Source of the DNA: Candidatus Dormiibacterota bacterium
GTDB lineage: Bacteria; Chloroflexota; Dormibacteria; Aeolococcales; Aeolococcaceae
Direction of reading: 5' to 3'
DNA length: 60,643 nt
Assembly: GCA_019245575.1 (NCBI GenBank)
Contig: JAFARE010000026.1
Location: forward strand, 1 to 60,643
The notes beneath the pieces were generated by a model. It worked only from the letters and a program-made list of their open reading frames with translations. It made no database searches and was not told where the DNA came from. Position numbers and translations under genes: made by a program. Shown one piece after another: positions 52,959-60,643 of this stretch; positions within the stretch are counted from its first letter, which is position 1, and each line of letters starts with the position of its first letter.

Positions 52959-54664
52959 GCACCGCGCTCGCCGGACTGCTCAAGGGCTCGCGCCGTCCGC
53001 GCGACAACGACTCCGCCTGGCTGCTCGACCCGCAGCGGCGCGGCGTGCCCAACCGTGACCGCATGCGCCACTACGACGACAGCGACGAGGTCGATCTCTG
53101 CATCGTCGGCGCTGGTGCGGGCGGGAGCGTGCTGGCGCAGCGCCTGGCGCGGCGTGGCTGGCGCATCGTCGTGCTCGAGTCCGGTCCCTTCTGGAATCCC
53201 GACGAGGACTGGGTCAGCGACGAGGCGGGGTCGCACCAGCTGTACTGGACCGAGACGCGTGTCGTCGGCGGCCAGGATCCGGTCGAGCTTGGCAAAAACA
53301 ACAGCGGCCACGGTGTCGGCGGATCGATGGTGCATTTCGCCGGGTACGCGCCGCGCTTCCATCCCTCAGACTTCCGCACCCGCAGCCAGGACGGCGTGGG
53401 CTACGACTGGCCCATCTCGTACCGCGACCTCAAGAAGCATTACGAGGCGATCGAGCGCGAGCTGCCGGTCGCAGGCCAGCACTGGCCCTGGGGAGAGCCA
53501 CACTCGTACCCGCACTCGCCGCACCCGGTCAGCGGGATGGCGGCGCGCGTGTGGAAGGGGGCGCTGCGCATGGGCATCGAGATGCGAGTCGGCCCGGTCG
53601 CCATCACCAACGGCGTCATGGGCAACCGGCCGCACTGCATCTATCGCGGCTTCTGTCTGCAGGGCTGCAAGGTGGACGCCAAGGCCAGCCCGTTGATCAC
53701 GCACCTCCCCGACGCGATCGAGCACGGCGTGGAGGTCCGCGCCGAGAGCCGCGCCATCCGCGTCGAGGTCGACGACGCCGACCGCGCCACAGGGGTTGTG
53801 TACATCGACCGGCGGAGCGGCGAGCGGCGGATGCAGCGGGCAGCGAGCGTGGCGGTGGCCGGCTACTCCATCGAGACTTCGCGGCTGCTGCTGCTGTCCA
53901 CGAGCGCCCGCTTTCCCAATGGCCTGTGCAACAACGAGGACCAGGTGGGCCGATACGTGATGGTGCAGGGCGCGCCGCAGGTGGCCGGGCGTTTTCCGGA
54001 CGAGATCCATCCCTACAAGGGGCCGCCGCCCGAGGTGTCGTCGGAACAGTTCTACGAGACCGACGAGACGCGCGGCTTCGCCCGGGGCTTCTCGCTGCAG
54101 ACGGTGGGTGGGCTTCCCATCGGCTGGGCTGAGCACGTCCTTGCCGACGGGCACTGGGGTCAGGCGCTGCGCGAGTACATGCGCGACTTCAACCACTGGG
54201 CGGTGATGGGTGTGCTCTGCGAGCTGCTGCCGCTGCCGAACAACCGCGTCACGCTGGCCGACGAGAAGGACGCATACGGGATGCCCGTTGCGCACATGGC
54301 GTACACGCAGTGCGATAACGACCGGCGCAACATCGCGTACGCCCGCGAGCTGATGCGCCAGCTGTGGCTGCAGGCCGAGGCGCAGGACGTGCTCGCCATC
54401 GACCGGTACGCCCACCTCATCGGCGGCTGCCGCATGGGCTTCGGTCCGGACGACAGCGTCTGCGACGCCGACCACACGACGTGGGCGGTGCGCAACCTGT
54501 TCATCGCCGACGGCAGCTGCTGTCCAACGCAGGGCAGCGCCAATCCCGCGCTGACGATCATGGCGCTCGCCTCACGGCTTGCCGAACGCCTCGGCTCGCG
54601 CTCGATCTCCTTTCAGCGCGCCGCCTGGCGGTCCGGACGGCAGCGCGCGGTGGCGGCCGCCTGA
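52955..54664 (+). CDS. GMC-family flavin oxidoreductase
   Basis: A 569-residue FAD enzyme. The dinucleotide site is VDLCIVGAGAGGSVLAQRLARRGWRIVVLE (GAGAGG at 52-57). The C-terminal GMC part includes IGGCRMG and the active-site stretch ADGSCCPTQGSANPALTIMALASRLAE. Together with the subunit-3 protein it looks like a gluconate/sugar-type dehydrogenase. The electron acceptor, usually a cytochrome c subunit, is not encoded here. Cys-rich CIYRGFCLQGC is a typical feature of the group. Confidence 0.88.
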   Translation: MSTALAGLLKGSRRPRDNDSAWLLDPQRRGVPNRDRMRHYDDSDEVDLCIVGAGAGGSVLAQRLARRGWRIVVLESGPFWNPDEDWVSDEAGSHQLYWTETRVVGGQDPVELGKNNSGHGVGGSMVHFAGYAPRFHPSDFRTRSQDGVGYDWPISYRDLKKHYEAIERELPVAGQHWPWGEPHSYPHSPHPVSGMAARVWKGALRMGIEMRVGPVAITNGVMGNRPHCIYRGFCLQGCKVDAKASPLITHLPDAIEHGVEVRAESRAIRVEVDDADRATGVVYIDRRSGERRMQRAASVAVAGYSIETSRLLLLSTSARFPNGLCNNEDQVGRYVMVQGAPQVAGRFPDEIHPYKGPPPEVSSEQFYETDETRGFARGFSLQTVGGLPIGWAEHVLADGHWGQALREYMRDFNHWAVMGVLCELLPLPNNRVTLADEKDAYGMPVAHMAYTQCDNDRRNIAYARELMRQLWLQAEAQDVLAIDRYAHLIGGCRMGFGPDDSVCDADHTTWAVRNLFIADGSCCPTQGSANPALTIMALASRLAERLGSRSISFQRAAWRSGRQRAVAAA

Positions 54665-55662
54665 TGTCGCCGCAGCGTCAGGTCGTCGTGGTGACCGGCG
54701 CCTCGGCCGGCGTGGGACGCGCCGTGGCCCACGCGTTCGCCCGGCGCGGCGCGGCCGTCGGCCTGATCGCGCGGGGGCTGGACGGCCTCGAGGCGGCCCG
54801 CCGCGAGGTCGACGACCTCGGCGGCGCCGGCCTGGTGCTGCCGGCGGACGTGGCCGACCCGGACCAGGTGGAGGCGGCCGCCGAGCGCGCCGAGGCCGAG
54901 CTGGGGCCCATCGACGTCTGGGTCAATGACGCAATGGCGACCGTGTTCGCCGAGTTCCTCGACGTCGAGCCCGACGAGTACCGCCGGGCCACCGAGGTCA
55001 CGTACCTGGGGACCGTCAACGGCACCCGCGCCGCGCTCCGGCGCATGGTCCCGCGCGATCGGGGCACGGTGGTGCAGGTGGGCTCCGCGCTCGCCTACCG
55101 CGCCATCCCGCTGCAGTCCGCGTACTGTGGCTCGAAGTTCGCCGTGCGCGGGTTCACCGACTCGGTGCGAACCGAGCTGCTCCATCGCCGCAGCCGCGTC
55201 TGGATCACGATGGTGCAGCTGCCGGCGGTGAACACGCCCCAGTTCAGCTGGTGCCGCAGCCGCCTCCCCGACCACCCGCAGCCGGTGCCGCCCATCTACG
55301 AGCCGGAGGTGCCCGCCGAGGTCGTGGTCCACGCCGCGACCCACCGGCGGCGCGAGTACCGCTGCGGCGGCAGCACGGTGGTCGTCATCGCCGGCAACGC
55401 GCTGGCGCCCGGGCTGGGCGACCGCTACCTGGCCCGCACCGGCTATTCGGGGCAGCAGGTACCGGGGTGGCCGGTTCCCGAGGACCGGCCCGACAACCTC
55501 TACGCCCCGGTCCCCGGCCTGGCCGCCACGCACGGCGCCTTCGACAGCCGGAGCAAGCGATTCAGCCTCCAGGCGTGGCTGACACGGCACCGCTGGGCGC
55601 TGGCCCCCGCCGCCGCGATCGGCGTGGCAGCGGCCGCGATGCTGCGCCGGAGTGTGAGCTAA
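54664..55662 (+). CDS. Short-chain dehydrogenase with C-terminal extension
   Basis: A 332-residue SDR: VVVTGASAGVGRAVAHAFARRG at the N-terminus, NDAMATVFAEFLD in place of the usual NNAG, the Ser (VGSALAYR) and YCGSKFAVRGF with YxxxK. An extra 130 residues include a basic C-terminal hydrophobic anchor (HRWALAPAAAIGVAAAAMLRRSV). It ends the TPP/GMC operon, with its ATG overlapping the GMC stop. The substrate is unknown. Confidence 0.86.
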   Translation: MSPQRQVVVVTGASAGVGRAVAHAFARRGAAVGLIARGLDGLEAARREVDDLGGAGLVLPADVADPDQVEAAAERAEAELGPIDVWVNDAMATVFAEFLDVEPDEYRRATEVTYLGTVNGTRAALRRMVPRDRGTVVQVGSALAYRAIPLQSAYCGSKFAVRGFTDSVRTELLHRRSRVWITMVQLPAVNTPQFSWCRSRLPDHPQPVPPIYEPEVPAEVVVHAATHRRREYRCGGSTVVVIAGNALAPGLGDRYLARTGYSGQQVPGWPVPEDRPDNLYAPVPGLAATHGAFDSRSKRFSLQAWLTRHRWALAPAAAIGVAAAAMLRRSVS

Positions 55663-55670
55663 ACCTTCTA

Positions 55671-55718
55671 CCCTCGGTATCAGCTTTCTTGACAACGAGG
55701 GCGTAATTCGACTAGGCT
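55671..55718 (+). promoter_or_regulatory. Promoter of the hydrophobic-protein gene
   Basis: TTGACA (55689-55694), 18 bases, TAGGCT (55713-55718). An inverted repeat CCCTCG (55671-55676) / CGAGGG (55696-55701) brackets the -35 and may be an operator. Confidence 0.65.
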
Positions 55719-55753
55719 CTTTGTGTCCAGACCAAAGGGGGGAAGGAGGTCGA

Positions 55754-55909
55754 ATGGTCGCACTGATCCTCGCTCTGATCGTGATCGCGATCCTGTTCGG
55801 TGCAGGAGCCGCGCTCCACGCGCTCTGGTGGATCGCAATCATTGCCCTCGCGATCTGGCTGATCGGCTTTGCCTTCAGGCCGGGCGGGCGCACCTGGTAC
55901 TACTGGTAA
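55754..55909 (+). CDS. Small 'hydrophobic protein' of actinobacterial type
   Basis: A 51-residue membrane peptide: two hydrophobic stretches (LILALIVIAILFGAGAAL, LWWIAIIALAIWLIGFAF) and a short RPGGRTWYYW tail. Actinobacteria commonly carry near-identical proteins annotated only as 'hydrophobic protein'. A perfect AAGGAGGT (55744-55751) gives the start at 55754. It has its own promoter and terminator, so it is an independent, probably strongly expressed unit. The function is unknown. Confidence 0.85.
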   Translation: MVALILALIVIAILFGAGAALHALWWIAIIALAIWLIGFAFRPGGRTWYYW

Positions 55910-55930
55910 GGCGGACGAGACTTCGCATGA

Positions 55931-55963
55931 AAAGAGGGCCCCGGCCCGGGGCCCTCTTTTTTT
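55931..55963 (+). terminator. Strong intrinsic terminator
   Basis: A GC-rich stem AGAGGGCCCC/GGGGCCCTCT (55933-55957, 5-base loop), extendable by two A:T pairs, followed by a T run to 55963. It is the clearest rho-independent terminator in the window and may also stop the convergent PfpI transcript. Confidence 0.92.
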
Positions 55964-55989
55964 GTTGCCGGGTGCCGGCGCGGCGCCGG

Positions 55990-56517
55990 TCAGCGCGCCG
56001 CGACGCCGGTCCGCTGCAGGACGGCGAGCGACTCGCGGATGAAGGCGTCGAGGTCGTCCGGCTTGCGCGACGTGACCAGGCTGCGGTCCACCACGACCTC
56101 GCGATCCACGACCTTGGCGCCGGCGATGGCCAGGTCCCGCTGCACCGTCTGCCACGCCGTCATGGTCCGGCCCTTGACGACCTCCGCGGTGATGAGCAGC
56201 TGGGGCCCGTGGCAGACCGCGAAGACGGGCCGTTCGCGCTGGAAGAAGGCACGGGTGAAGTCGACCATCCGCTGGTCGGCGCGCAGGTGATCGGGCGAGT
56301 ACCCGCCGGGGATGAAGAGCGCGTCGAAGCCGTCGGCTGAGACCTCGCTGATGCCCTTCTCGGCGCGGGCCGTCTCCTGGCCCTTCTTCCCTTTCAGCTC
56401 CTTGCCCGCCTCGAGGCCGATCACCGTCAACTCGTGCCCGGCGGACGTGAACCTGTCATAGGGTTTGCGGAATTCGGAGTCCTCAAAGTCGCTGTCGAGC
56501 AGACATGCGATGCGCAT
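55990..56517 (-). CDS. DJ-1/PfpI-family protein
   Basis: A 175-residue protein with the class-I amidotransferase-like fold. Nucleophile Cys102 in the elbow VCHGPQLL, FIPGGYSPDHLR and ALFIPGG match PfpI/YhbO-type proteins, which act as glyoxalases/deglycases or proteases under stress. The ATG at 56517 has AGGAGGAAG in front. Its C-terminus converges with the hydrophobic-protein terminator. Confidence 0.87.
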   Translation of the reverse strand: MRIACLLDSDFEDSEFRKPYDRFTSAGHELTVIGLEAGKELKGKKGQETARAEKGISEVSADGFDALFIPGGYSPDHLRADQRMVDFTRAFFQRERPVFAVCHGPQLLITAEVVKGRTMTAWQTVQRDLAIAGAKVVDREVVVDRSLVTSRKPDDLDAFIRESLAVLQRTGVAAR

Positions 56518-56648
56518 GGCCTTCCTCCTCATTCGCAGCGTGTTCCTGAAGCAAAACATTATAGCTCGGGTATCACAATGCGCCGCGGTTACACGCTGCC
56601 CGCGTGGGACGGGCATGCGCCAGGCGTCTCGGTCACGCCGCACGTGGG

Positions 56649-56654
56649 TACAGT
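56649..56654 (+). promoter_or_regulatory. -10 box of the leader ORF and ABC exporter
   Basis: TACAGT 7 bases before the leader-ORF ATG, predicting a leaderless transcript. Confidence 0.45.
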
Positions 56655-56661
56655 CGGTGCG

Positions 56662-56694
56662 ATGACGTGCAGCCGTTCTGAGGCGCCCGCGTGA
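56662..56694 (+). CDS. 10-codon leader ORF coupled to the ABC exporter
   Basis: ATG to TGA encodes MTCSRSEAPA. The stop overlaps the exporter's GTG start as GTGA, so ribosomes finishing this ORF could re-initiate there. TACAGT-N7-ATG suggests the message begins at this ATG. The exporter GTG has no good ribosome binding site of its own, which supports coupling. The peptide's sequence shows no obvious attenuator code. Confidence 0.5.
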   Translation: MTCSRSEAPA

Positions 56695-58727
56695 TAGGCG
56701 GGGGCCACCGCTGGGCGGGCCGGCTCGGCGGGCCGGGCGACCGCCCCAGCGGGCGCGTGCCCCGCAGCCGCCTGGTCCGCGACGTGGCGCAGCTCTTCCG
56801 CCCGTACCGGGTGGCCGTCGCCGGCATCGTCGTCCTGGTCCTGTTCACGGCGGGGATCGGCGTGGCCAACCCGCTGCTCATCAAGGTCGTGTTCGACACG
56901 GCGCTGTTCCCCTGCGGCGCGCGCTGCCCGCCCAACCTGCCGCGTCTCTACGTGCTGGTCTCGGTGATGATCGCGATACCGATCGTCACCGGCGCCGTCG
57001 GCATCCTGCAGACGTACCTCACCAACCGCGTGGGTCAGCGCGTGATGGAGGACCTGCGCAACCGCCTCTACATGCACCTGCAGGGCATGTCGCTGCGCTT
57101 CTTCACCGGCACGCGCACGGGGGAGATCCAGTCGCGCCTCACCAACGACGTCGGCAGCATCCAGTCGGTCGTCACCGACACCGCGTCATCGCTGCTCTCC
57201 AACGTCGTGATCCTCATCAGCACGCTGATCGCGATGGTGCTGCTGTCGTGGCAGCTGACCGCGCTGTCGCTGTTCATCACGCCGCTCTTCGTCTGGTACA
57301 CGTACCGCGCGGGCCTGGTGCGCCGGCGCATCACGAAACAGGCGCAGGAGTCAAAGGCGGAGATGACCGCGATCACCGAGGAGACCCTCTCGGTATCGGG
57401 CATCCTGCTGAGCAAGGTCTTCGGACGGCGTGACGAGGAGGTCGCGCGCTTCCGCCAGGAGAACCGCCGCCTGGCGAACCTCGCCATCCGTCAGGAGATG
57501 GTGGGCCGCACGCTCTTCGCCGTCATCGGGGCGTTCTTCAGCAGCGCCCCGGCGCTGGTCTACCTGATCGCCGGCGAGGTGTTGGCGCATGGGGTCAACA
57601 CGGGTATCACCGCGGGGACAATCGTGGCCTTCACGACGCTGCAAAGCCGGCTGTTCTTCCCCATCGGCAGCCTGCTGCAGGTGAGCGTGGAGATCCAGGC
57701 GTCGCTCGCGCTCTTCGAGCGCATCTTCGACTACCTGCGCATGCCCCACGACATCACGGACAAGCCCGATGCGACCGTGCTCGACCCGTCGCAGGTGCAC
57801 GGTGAGGTGCGGTTCGACCGCGTGTACTTCCGCTACGCGCGCGACGCGTACGGGCCGATGAACACCGACGGCGAGGCCGCCCGAGCTGCGGTGACCGCGG
57901 TGCTTGCGAGCAACGGCGCCGACGGCGCTGCGGGCGACGGCCTCGTGCCCAACGAGGCGCCCCGGCCGTGGGCGCTCGAAGACGTGACGCTGCAGGTCAA
58001 GCCGGGCCAGCTCGCGGCGATCGTCGGCCCCAGCGGCGCGGGCAAGACGACCATGTCGTACCTCATCCCCCGCCTGTACGACGTGACCCGCGGCTCGGTG
58101 CTGCTCGACGGCATCGACGTGCGCGACGTGCGCATCGACTCGCTGGCGAGCGCGATCAGCATGGTGACGCAGGAGACGTATCTGTTCCATGCGTCCGTGC
58201 GGCGCAATCTGCTGTACGCCAAGCCCGACGCCACGCAGGAGGAGCTGGAGGCGGCCGCGCGAGCCGCATTCATCCACGATCGCATCGTCGAGCTGGAGCA
58301 GGGCTACGACACTGTGGTCGGGGAGCGCGGCTACCGCATGTCCGGCGGAGAGAAGCAGCGCCTCGCCATCGCCCGCGTCGTGCTCAAGGCGCCGCGGGTG
58401 CTCATCCTCGACGAGGCCACCTCCGCGTTGGACACCACGAGCGAGCGCCTGGTGCAGGCGGCACTGCAGCCGCTGATGGCGGGGCGCACGACGATCGCGA
58501 TCGCGCACCGCCTCTCGACCATCCTCGCCGCCGACGTCATCTTCGTCATCGACCGCGGCCACCTCGTGGAGCAGGGCACGCACCTCGAGCTCATCGCGCA
58601 GGGCGGCATCTACGCCCGGCTGTACGAGCAGCAGTTCCAGGGTGGGCGCGTTGAAGCCGAATGCGAGGACGGGTACGTGCTCTCCACCGGCGAGGTGGTC
58701 CACGCCGGCGCCGAGGCGGCGAGCTAA
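56691..58727 (+). CDS. ABC exporter, fused membrane and ATPase domains
   Basis: A 678-residue half-transporter. Six hydrophobic helices (about 40-350) precede an ATPase domain with Walker A GPSGAGKT (446-453), signature MSGGEK (550-555) and Walker B VLILDEA (570-576). The 45-residue insert between residues about 390 and 430 (Ala/Gly-rich, AVTAVLASNGADGAAGDG) is unusual. It would act as a homodimer or with a partner not seen here. The substrate is unknown. The end overlaps the convergent tadA stop. Confidence 0.92.
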   Translation: MIGGGHRWAGRLGGPGDRPSGRVPRSRLVRDVAQLFRPYRVAVAGIVVLVLFTAGIGVANPLLIKVVFDTALFPCGARCPPNLPRLYVLVSVMIAIPIVTGAVGILQTYLTNRVGQRVMEDLRNRLYMHLQGMSLRFFTGTRTGEIQSRLTNDVGSIQSVVTDTASSLLSNVVILISTLIAMVLLSWQLTALSLFITPLFVWYTYRAGLVRRRITKQAQESKAEMTAITEETLSVSGILLSKVFGRRDEEVARFRQENRRLANLAIRQEMVGRTLFAVIGAFFSSAPALVYLIAGEVLAHGVNTGITAGTIVAFTTLQSRLFFPIGSLLQVSVEIQASLALFERIFDYLRMPHDITDKPDATVLDPSQVHGEVRFDRVYFRYARDAYGPMNTDGEAARAAVTAVLASNGADGAAGDGLVPNEAPRPWALEDVTLQVKPGQLAAIVGPSGAGKTTMSYLIPRLYDVTRGSVLLDGIDVRDVRIDSLASAISMVTQETYLFHASVRRNLLYAKPDATQEELEAAARAAFIHDRIVELEQGYDTVVGERGYRMSGGEKQRLAIARVVLKAPRVLILDEATSALDTTSERLVQAALQPLMAGRTTIAIAHRLSTILAADVIFVIDRGHLVEQGTHLELIAQGGIYARLYEQQFQGGRVEAECEDGYVLSTGEVVHAGAEAAS

Positions 58728-59158
58728 CCCTTCCTGCGGCGCGCGAAGAAGCCGGACAGCGCCGCGCCGCATTCCGCGGCCAGCAGGCCGTCGGTGACCT
58801 CGATACGGTGGTTGTTGCGCGGGTCGCGCAGCACTTCGTAGACGCTGCCGTCGGCGCCCTTCTTGGGATCGCGCGCCCCGTACACGCAGCGGTCGATGCG
58901 CGCCTGCACCATGGCGCCGGCGCACATGGGGCACGGCTCGAGCGTGACGTACAGCGTCACCCCGGTCAGCCGCCAGCCGCCGAGCACGCGCGCGGCGCGG
59001 CGCAGCACGAGCATCTCGGCGTGCGCGGTGGCGTCGCCGCTGCGCTCGATGCGGTTCGACGCGACGGCGATCACGTGTCCGTCGTAGACGGCGATCGCGC
59101 CGACCGGCACCTCGCCGCGACGGCCCGCCGCCCGCGCGAGGCCCAGCGCACGTCGCAT
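58724..59158 (-). CDS. tadA: tRNA-specific adenosine deaminase
   Basis: Converts A34 to inosine in tRNA-Arg(ACG). 144 residues with zinc-site HAE (46-48) and PCPMC (75-79), plus VPVGAIAVYDGHVIAVASNRIE and YGARDPKKGADGSVYEVL. This is the standard short bacterial TadA. The ATG at 59158 has no strong ribosome binding site. It overlaps the convergent ABC gene by 4 bases. Confidence 0.92.
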   Translation of the reverse strand: MRRALGLARAAGRRGEVPVGAIAVYDGHVIAVASNRIERSGDATAHAEMLVLRRAARVLGGWRLTGVTLYVTLEPCPMCAGAMVQARIDRCVYGARDPKKGADGSVYEVLRDPRNNHRIEVTDGLLAAECGAALSGFFARRRKG

Positions 59159-59197
59159 GAGCCCGTCCCCGCTGAGGTCGGTCGCGGCGACGCTCCG

Positions 59198-60643
59198 CTA
59201 GGCGCCGGCGACGACGAGCGGCAGGTCCACCTTCAGGTCGGGCCGCTCGATCACGCGCATCGTGTCGTCGATGAACCGCACGCGCTCGAAGGTGATGCAG
59301 TTCACCGGGCAGTGGTCCTCGCAGATGCGGCAGTTGGTGCAGCGGTCGTAGTTGATGTAGATCTCACCCTCGACGCCGCCACCCTCGGGGTCGCCCACGT
59401 TCGTCTTGCACACCAGGTTCTCGCCGCCCGAGGAGCGCTCGCGGTCCTCGCCGAACACCACGACGTCGATCGCCTTCTCGGGGCAGACGTCGTCGCACGC
59501 GCCGCAGAGCACGCACACCGACTCGTCGTAGTGGTGCACCGAGTCGCACTGGAAGCAGCGGATTGCCTGCACGATCGCCTCGCGGTCGCTCCACGGCTGC
59601 TCCACCTCGGTCATGTCGTAGCGCTTGGCCGCCTCGAGGATGCCGGGCTCGGTGCGCGCGAAGTACTCGGACTGACGGTGGTCGTCGGTGCGCTCGATGA
59701 CCGTCTGGTACAGGCGGCCGTTGTCCGCCTCCATGTCCTCGCCAAGGAACTCGCGGATGGAGCGGGCCACGCGGTGGCCCCAGCCCTCGGCATCGACGAT
59801 GAACGACGGACCCTGCACGCAGTCGCCGCCGGCGAACAGCTTGGGCACCGACGTGTGACCGCCGCGATCCGCGGCAATGAGTCCGCGCTGCGTCACCGGC
59901 ACGGTCTCGTCGGGCCGCTCCATGATCTGACCCGAGGCGAAGATCACGTAGTCAGCGCCGACAGTCCAGCGCTCGACGCCTTCAAGCTCCTTCACCGAAG
60001 AGAAGATGAGCTTTCCGGAGAGCGGGTCGAACTCGAGCTCCTGCAGCGGCGCGAAGGACACCGCGCTGACGTTGCCGCGGTTGTCGCCGTGGATCTCCTT
60101 GACGATGACCCCGCACTTGATGCGAAGCCCGATCTCCTTTGCCTCGTGCAGCTCGTTGCCGAACGCGGGCAGACGATCCTCGGGCTCGATCGCCACCATC
60201 CAGACCTCCGTGGCGCCGAGCTTGATCGACGACTGGCACGCGTCGGTGGCCACCGCACCACCGCCCACCACCACCACTCGGCCGCCGACGGGGAAGTCCT
60301 TGGGGATCTGGTCGTATGAGATCTCGCGCAGAAAGCTCATGGCATCGTTGACCTGGGGGAGGTCGCTGCCGGGAATCGGCAGGATGCGTCCCTTCATCAT
60401 GCCGATGCTCAGGAACACAGCGTCGTATTCATCCACCAGGTCCTGCACCTTGATGTCGTGCTCCCCGCCGCCGATGTTGCTGTTCAAGCGCAGGTCGATC
60501 CCCGTGGCGAGGATCATGTCCAGCTCCCACTGCAACTGGCGGTGGTCGAAGCGAAACGGTGGGATCGACGTGCTCAGCAGTCCGCCGACCTTTGCTTCCC
60601 GCTCGTAGAGGACGACGTCGTAGCCCTGCACCCGAAGGTCGAG
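59198..60643 (-). CDS. GltD-like FAD/NAD(P) oxidoreductase with two 4Fe-4S clusters, 5' truncated
   Basis: The frame is open to the right edge, so the N-terminal FAD-binding start is missing. Visible are the glutamate-synthase-small-subunit-like body (YDVVLYEREAKVGGLL, RVVVVGGGAVATDAC, KLFAGGDCVQGPSFIVDA) and a C-terminal ferredoxin with two cluster motifs (CVLCGACDDVCPEKAI and CTNCRICEDHCPVNCI). Such proteins shuttle electrons between NAD(P)H and ferredoxin, often with 2-oxoacid:ferredoxin oxidoreductases. The partner should lie to the right. Confidence 0.87.
   Translation of the reverse strand, partial: LDLRVQGYDVVLYEREAKVGGLLSTSIPPFRFDHRQLQWELDMILATGIDLRLNSNIGGGEHDIKVQDLVDEYDAVFLSIGMMKGRILPIPGSDLPQVNDAMSFLREISYDQIPKDFPVGGRVVVVGGGAVATDACQSSIKLGATEVWMVAIEPEDRLPAFGNELHEAKEIGLRIKCGVIVKEIHGDNRGNVSAVSFAPLQELEFDPLSGKLIFSSVKELEGVERWTVGADYVIFASGQIMERPDETVPVTQRGLIAADRGGHTSVPKLFAGGDCVQGPSFIVDAEGWGHRVARSIREFLGEDMEADNGRLYQTVIERTDDHRQSEYFARTEPGILEAAKRYDMTEVEQPWSDREAIVQAIRCFQCDSVHHYDESVCVLCGACDDVCPEKAIDVVVFGEDRERSSGGENLVCKTNVGDPEGGGVEGEIYINYDRCTNCRICEDHCPVNCITFERVRFIDDTMRVIERPDLKVDLPLVVAGA

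Noticed and set aside
58661..60319. A 552-codon plus-strand frame and a 527-codon minus-strand frame at 57351-58934
   Set aside because: Both lie across firmly identified genes (tadA, GltD-like, ABC exporter) and read as low-complexity Arg/His/Ala shadows.

Overview
This is a high-G+C bacterial chromosome segment, densely packed, with many GTG starts and 4-bp start/stop overlaps. Actinobacterial-type features include a leaderless promoter pattern, TadE/TadG-like proteins, a 51-residue 'hydrophobic protein', an HxlR-SCP2-like regulator and a TetR-LiaF-like fusion. I place it in Actinobacteriota or a nearby high-G+C Terrabacteria lineage. There is no 16S gene here, so nothing finer is supported. 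G+C was judged by eye, not computed.

Layout. 1-527: a VapBC module cut by the left edge. 581-4253: paaABCDE, the phenylacetyl-CoA epoxidase operon. 4258-5834: an NmrA-like protein and a membrane protein. 5849-8627: two enoyl-CoA hydratase/isomerases and a MaoC hydratase, divergent from a TetR regulator. 8589-15560: one long minus-strand operon, bkdA-bkdB-bkdC-ilvE-tyrA-paaZ(ALDH), joining branched-chain 2-oxoacid oxidation to an aromatic step. 15633-20560: a PrmC-like methyltransferase, a TetR/LiaF-like fusion divergent from a DrrAB-type exporter, and a SnoaL/HxlR pair. 20547-22800: a thioesterase and two toxin-antitoxin modules. 22841-29209: a stretch bounded by direct repeats of the 3' part of tRNA-Pro(GGG), apparently a decayed integrated island. 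It has no visible integrase. It carries a frameshifted toxin with its antitoxin, three unknown proteins, a patatin, a C26 peptidase, a DksA/TraR-type protein and an NMO-like enzyme.

29250-37276 is a core-gene run on the minus strand: dipeptidase, eno, a cystathionine synthase/lyase-like gene, a 72-residue protein, cysM, mec, der and gpsA. 37295-40415 encodes three TadE/TadG-like proteins. 40489-45177 is mixed: SDR, TMEM175 channel, two tRNA-Ser, a lipoprotein, a response regulator and two small CxxC proteins. 45185-48767 has a membrane glycosyltransferase and a YihY/BrkB protein. 48749-55662 has a mandelate-racemase-type enzyme and a five-gene TPP-enzyme/GMC-oxidoreductase operon. 55754-60643 has the hydrophobic protein with promoter and terminator, a PfpI/DJ-1 protein, an ABC exporter behind a 10-codon leader ORF, tadA, and a 5'-truncated GltD-like flavoprotein with two 4Fe-4S motifs.

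How it works together. PaaABCDE makes the ring epoxide, the isomerase/hydratase genes rearrange it, the MaoC protein and the PaaZ-type aldehyde dehydrogenase open and oxidise the ring, and the TetR protein between the units is the likely repressor. The PaaZ functions are on two genes instead of one. The most interesting signals are regulatory: repeated TANNNT-N6-start-codon (leaderless) promoters, several palindromic operators, the tRNA-bounded island, and the coupled leader ORF upstream of the ABC exporter.
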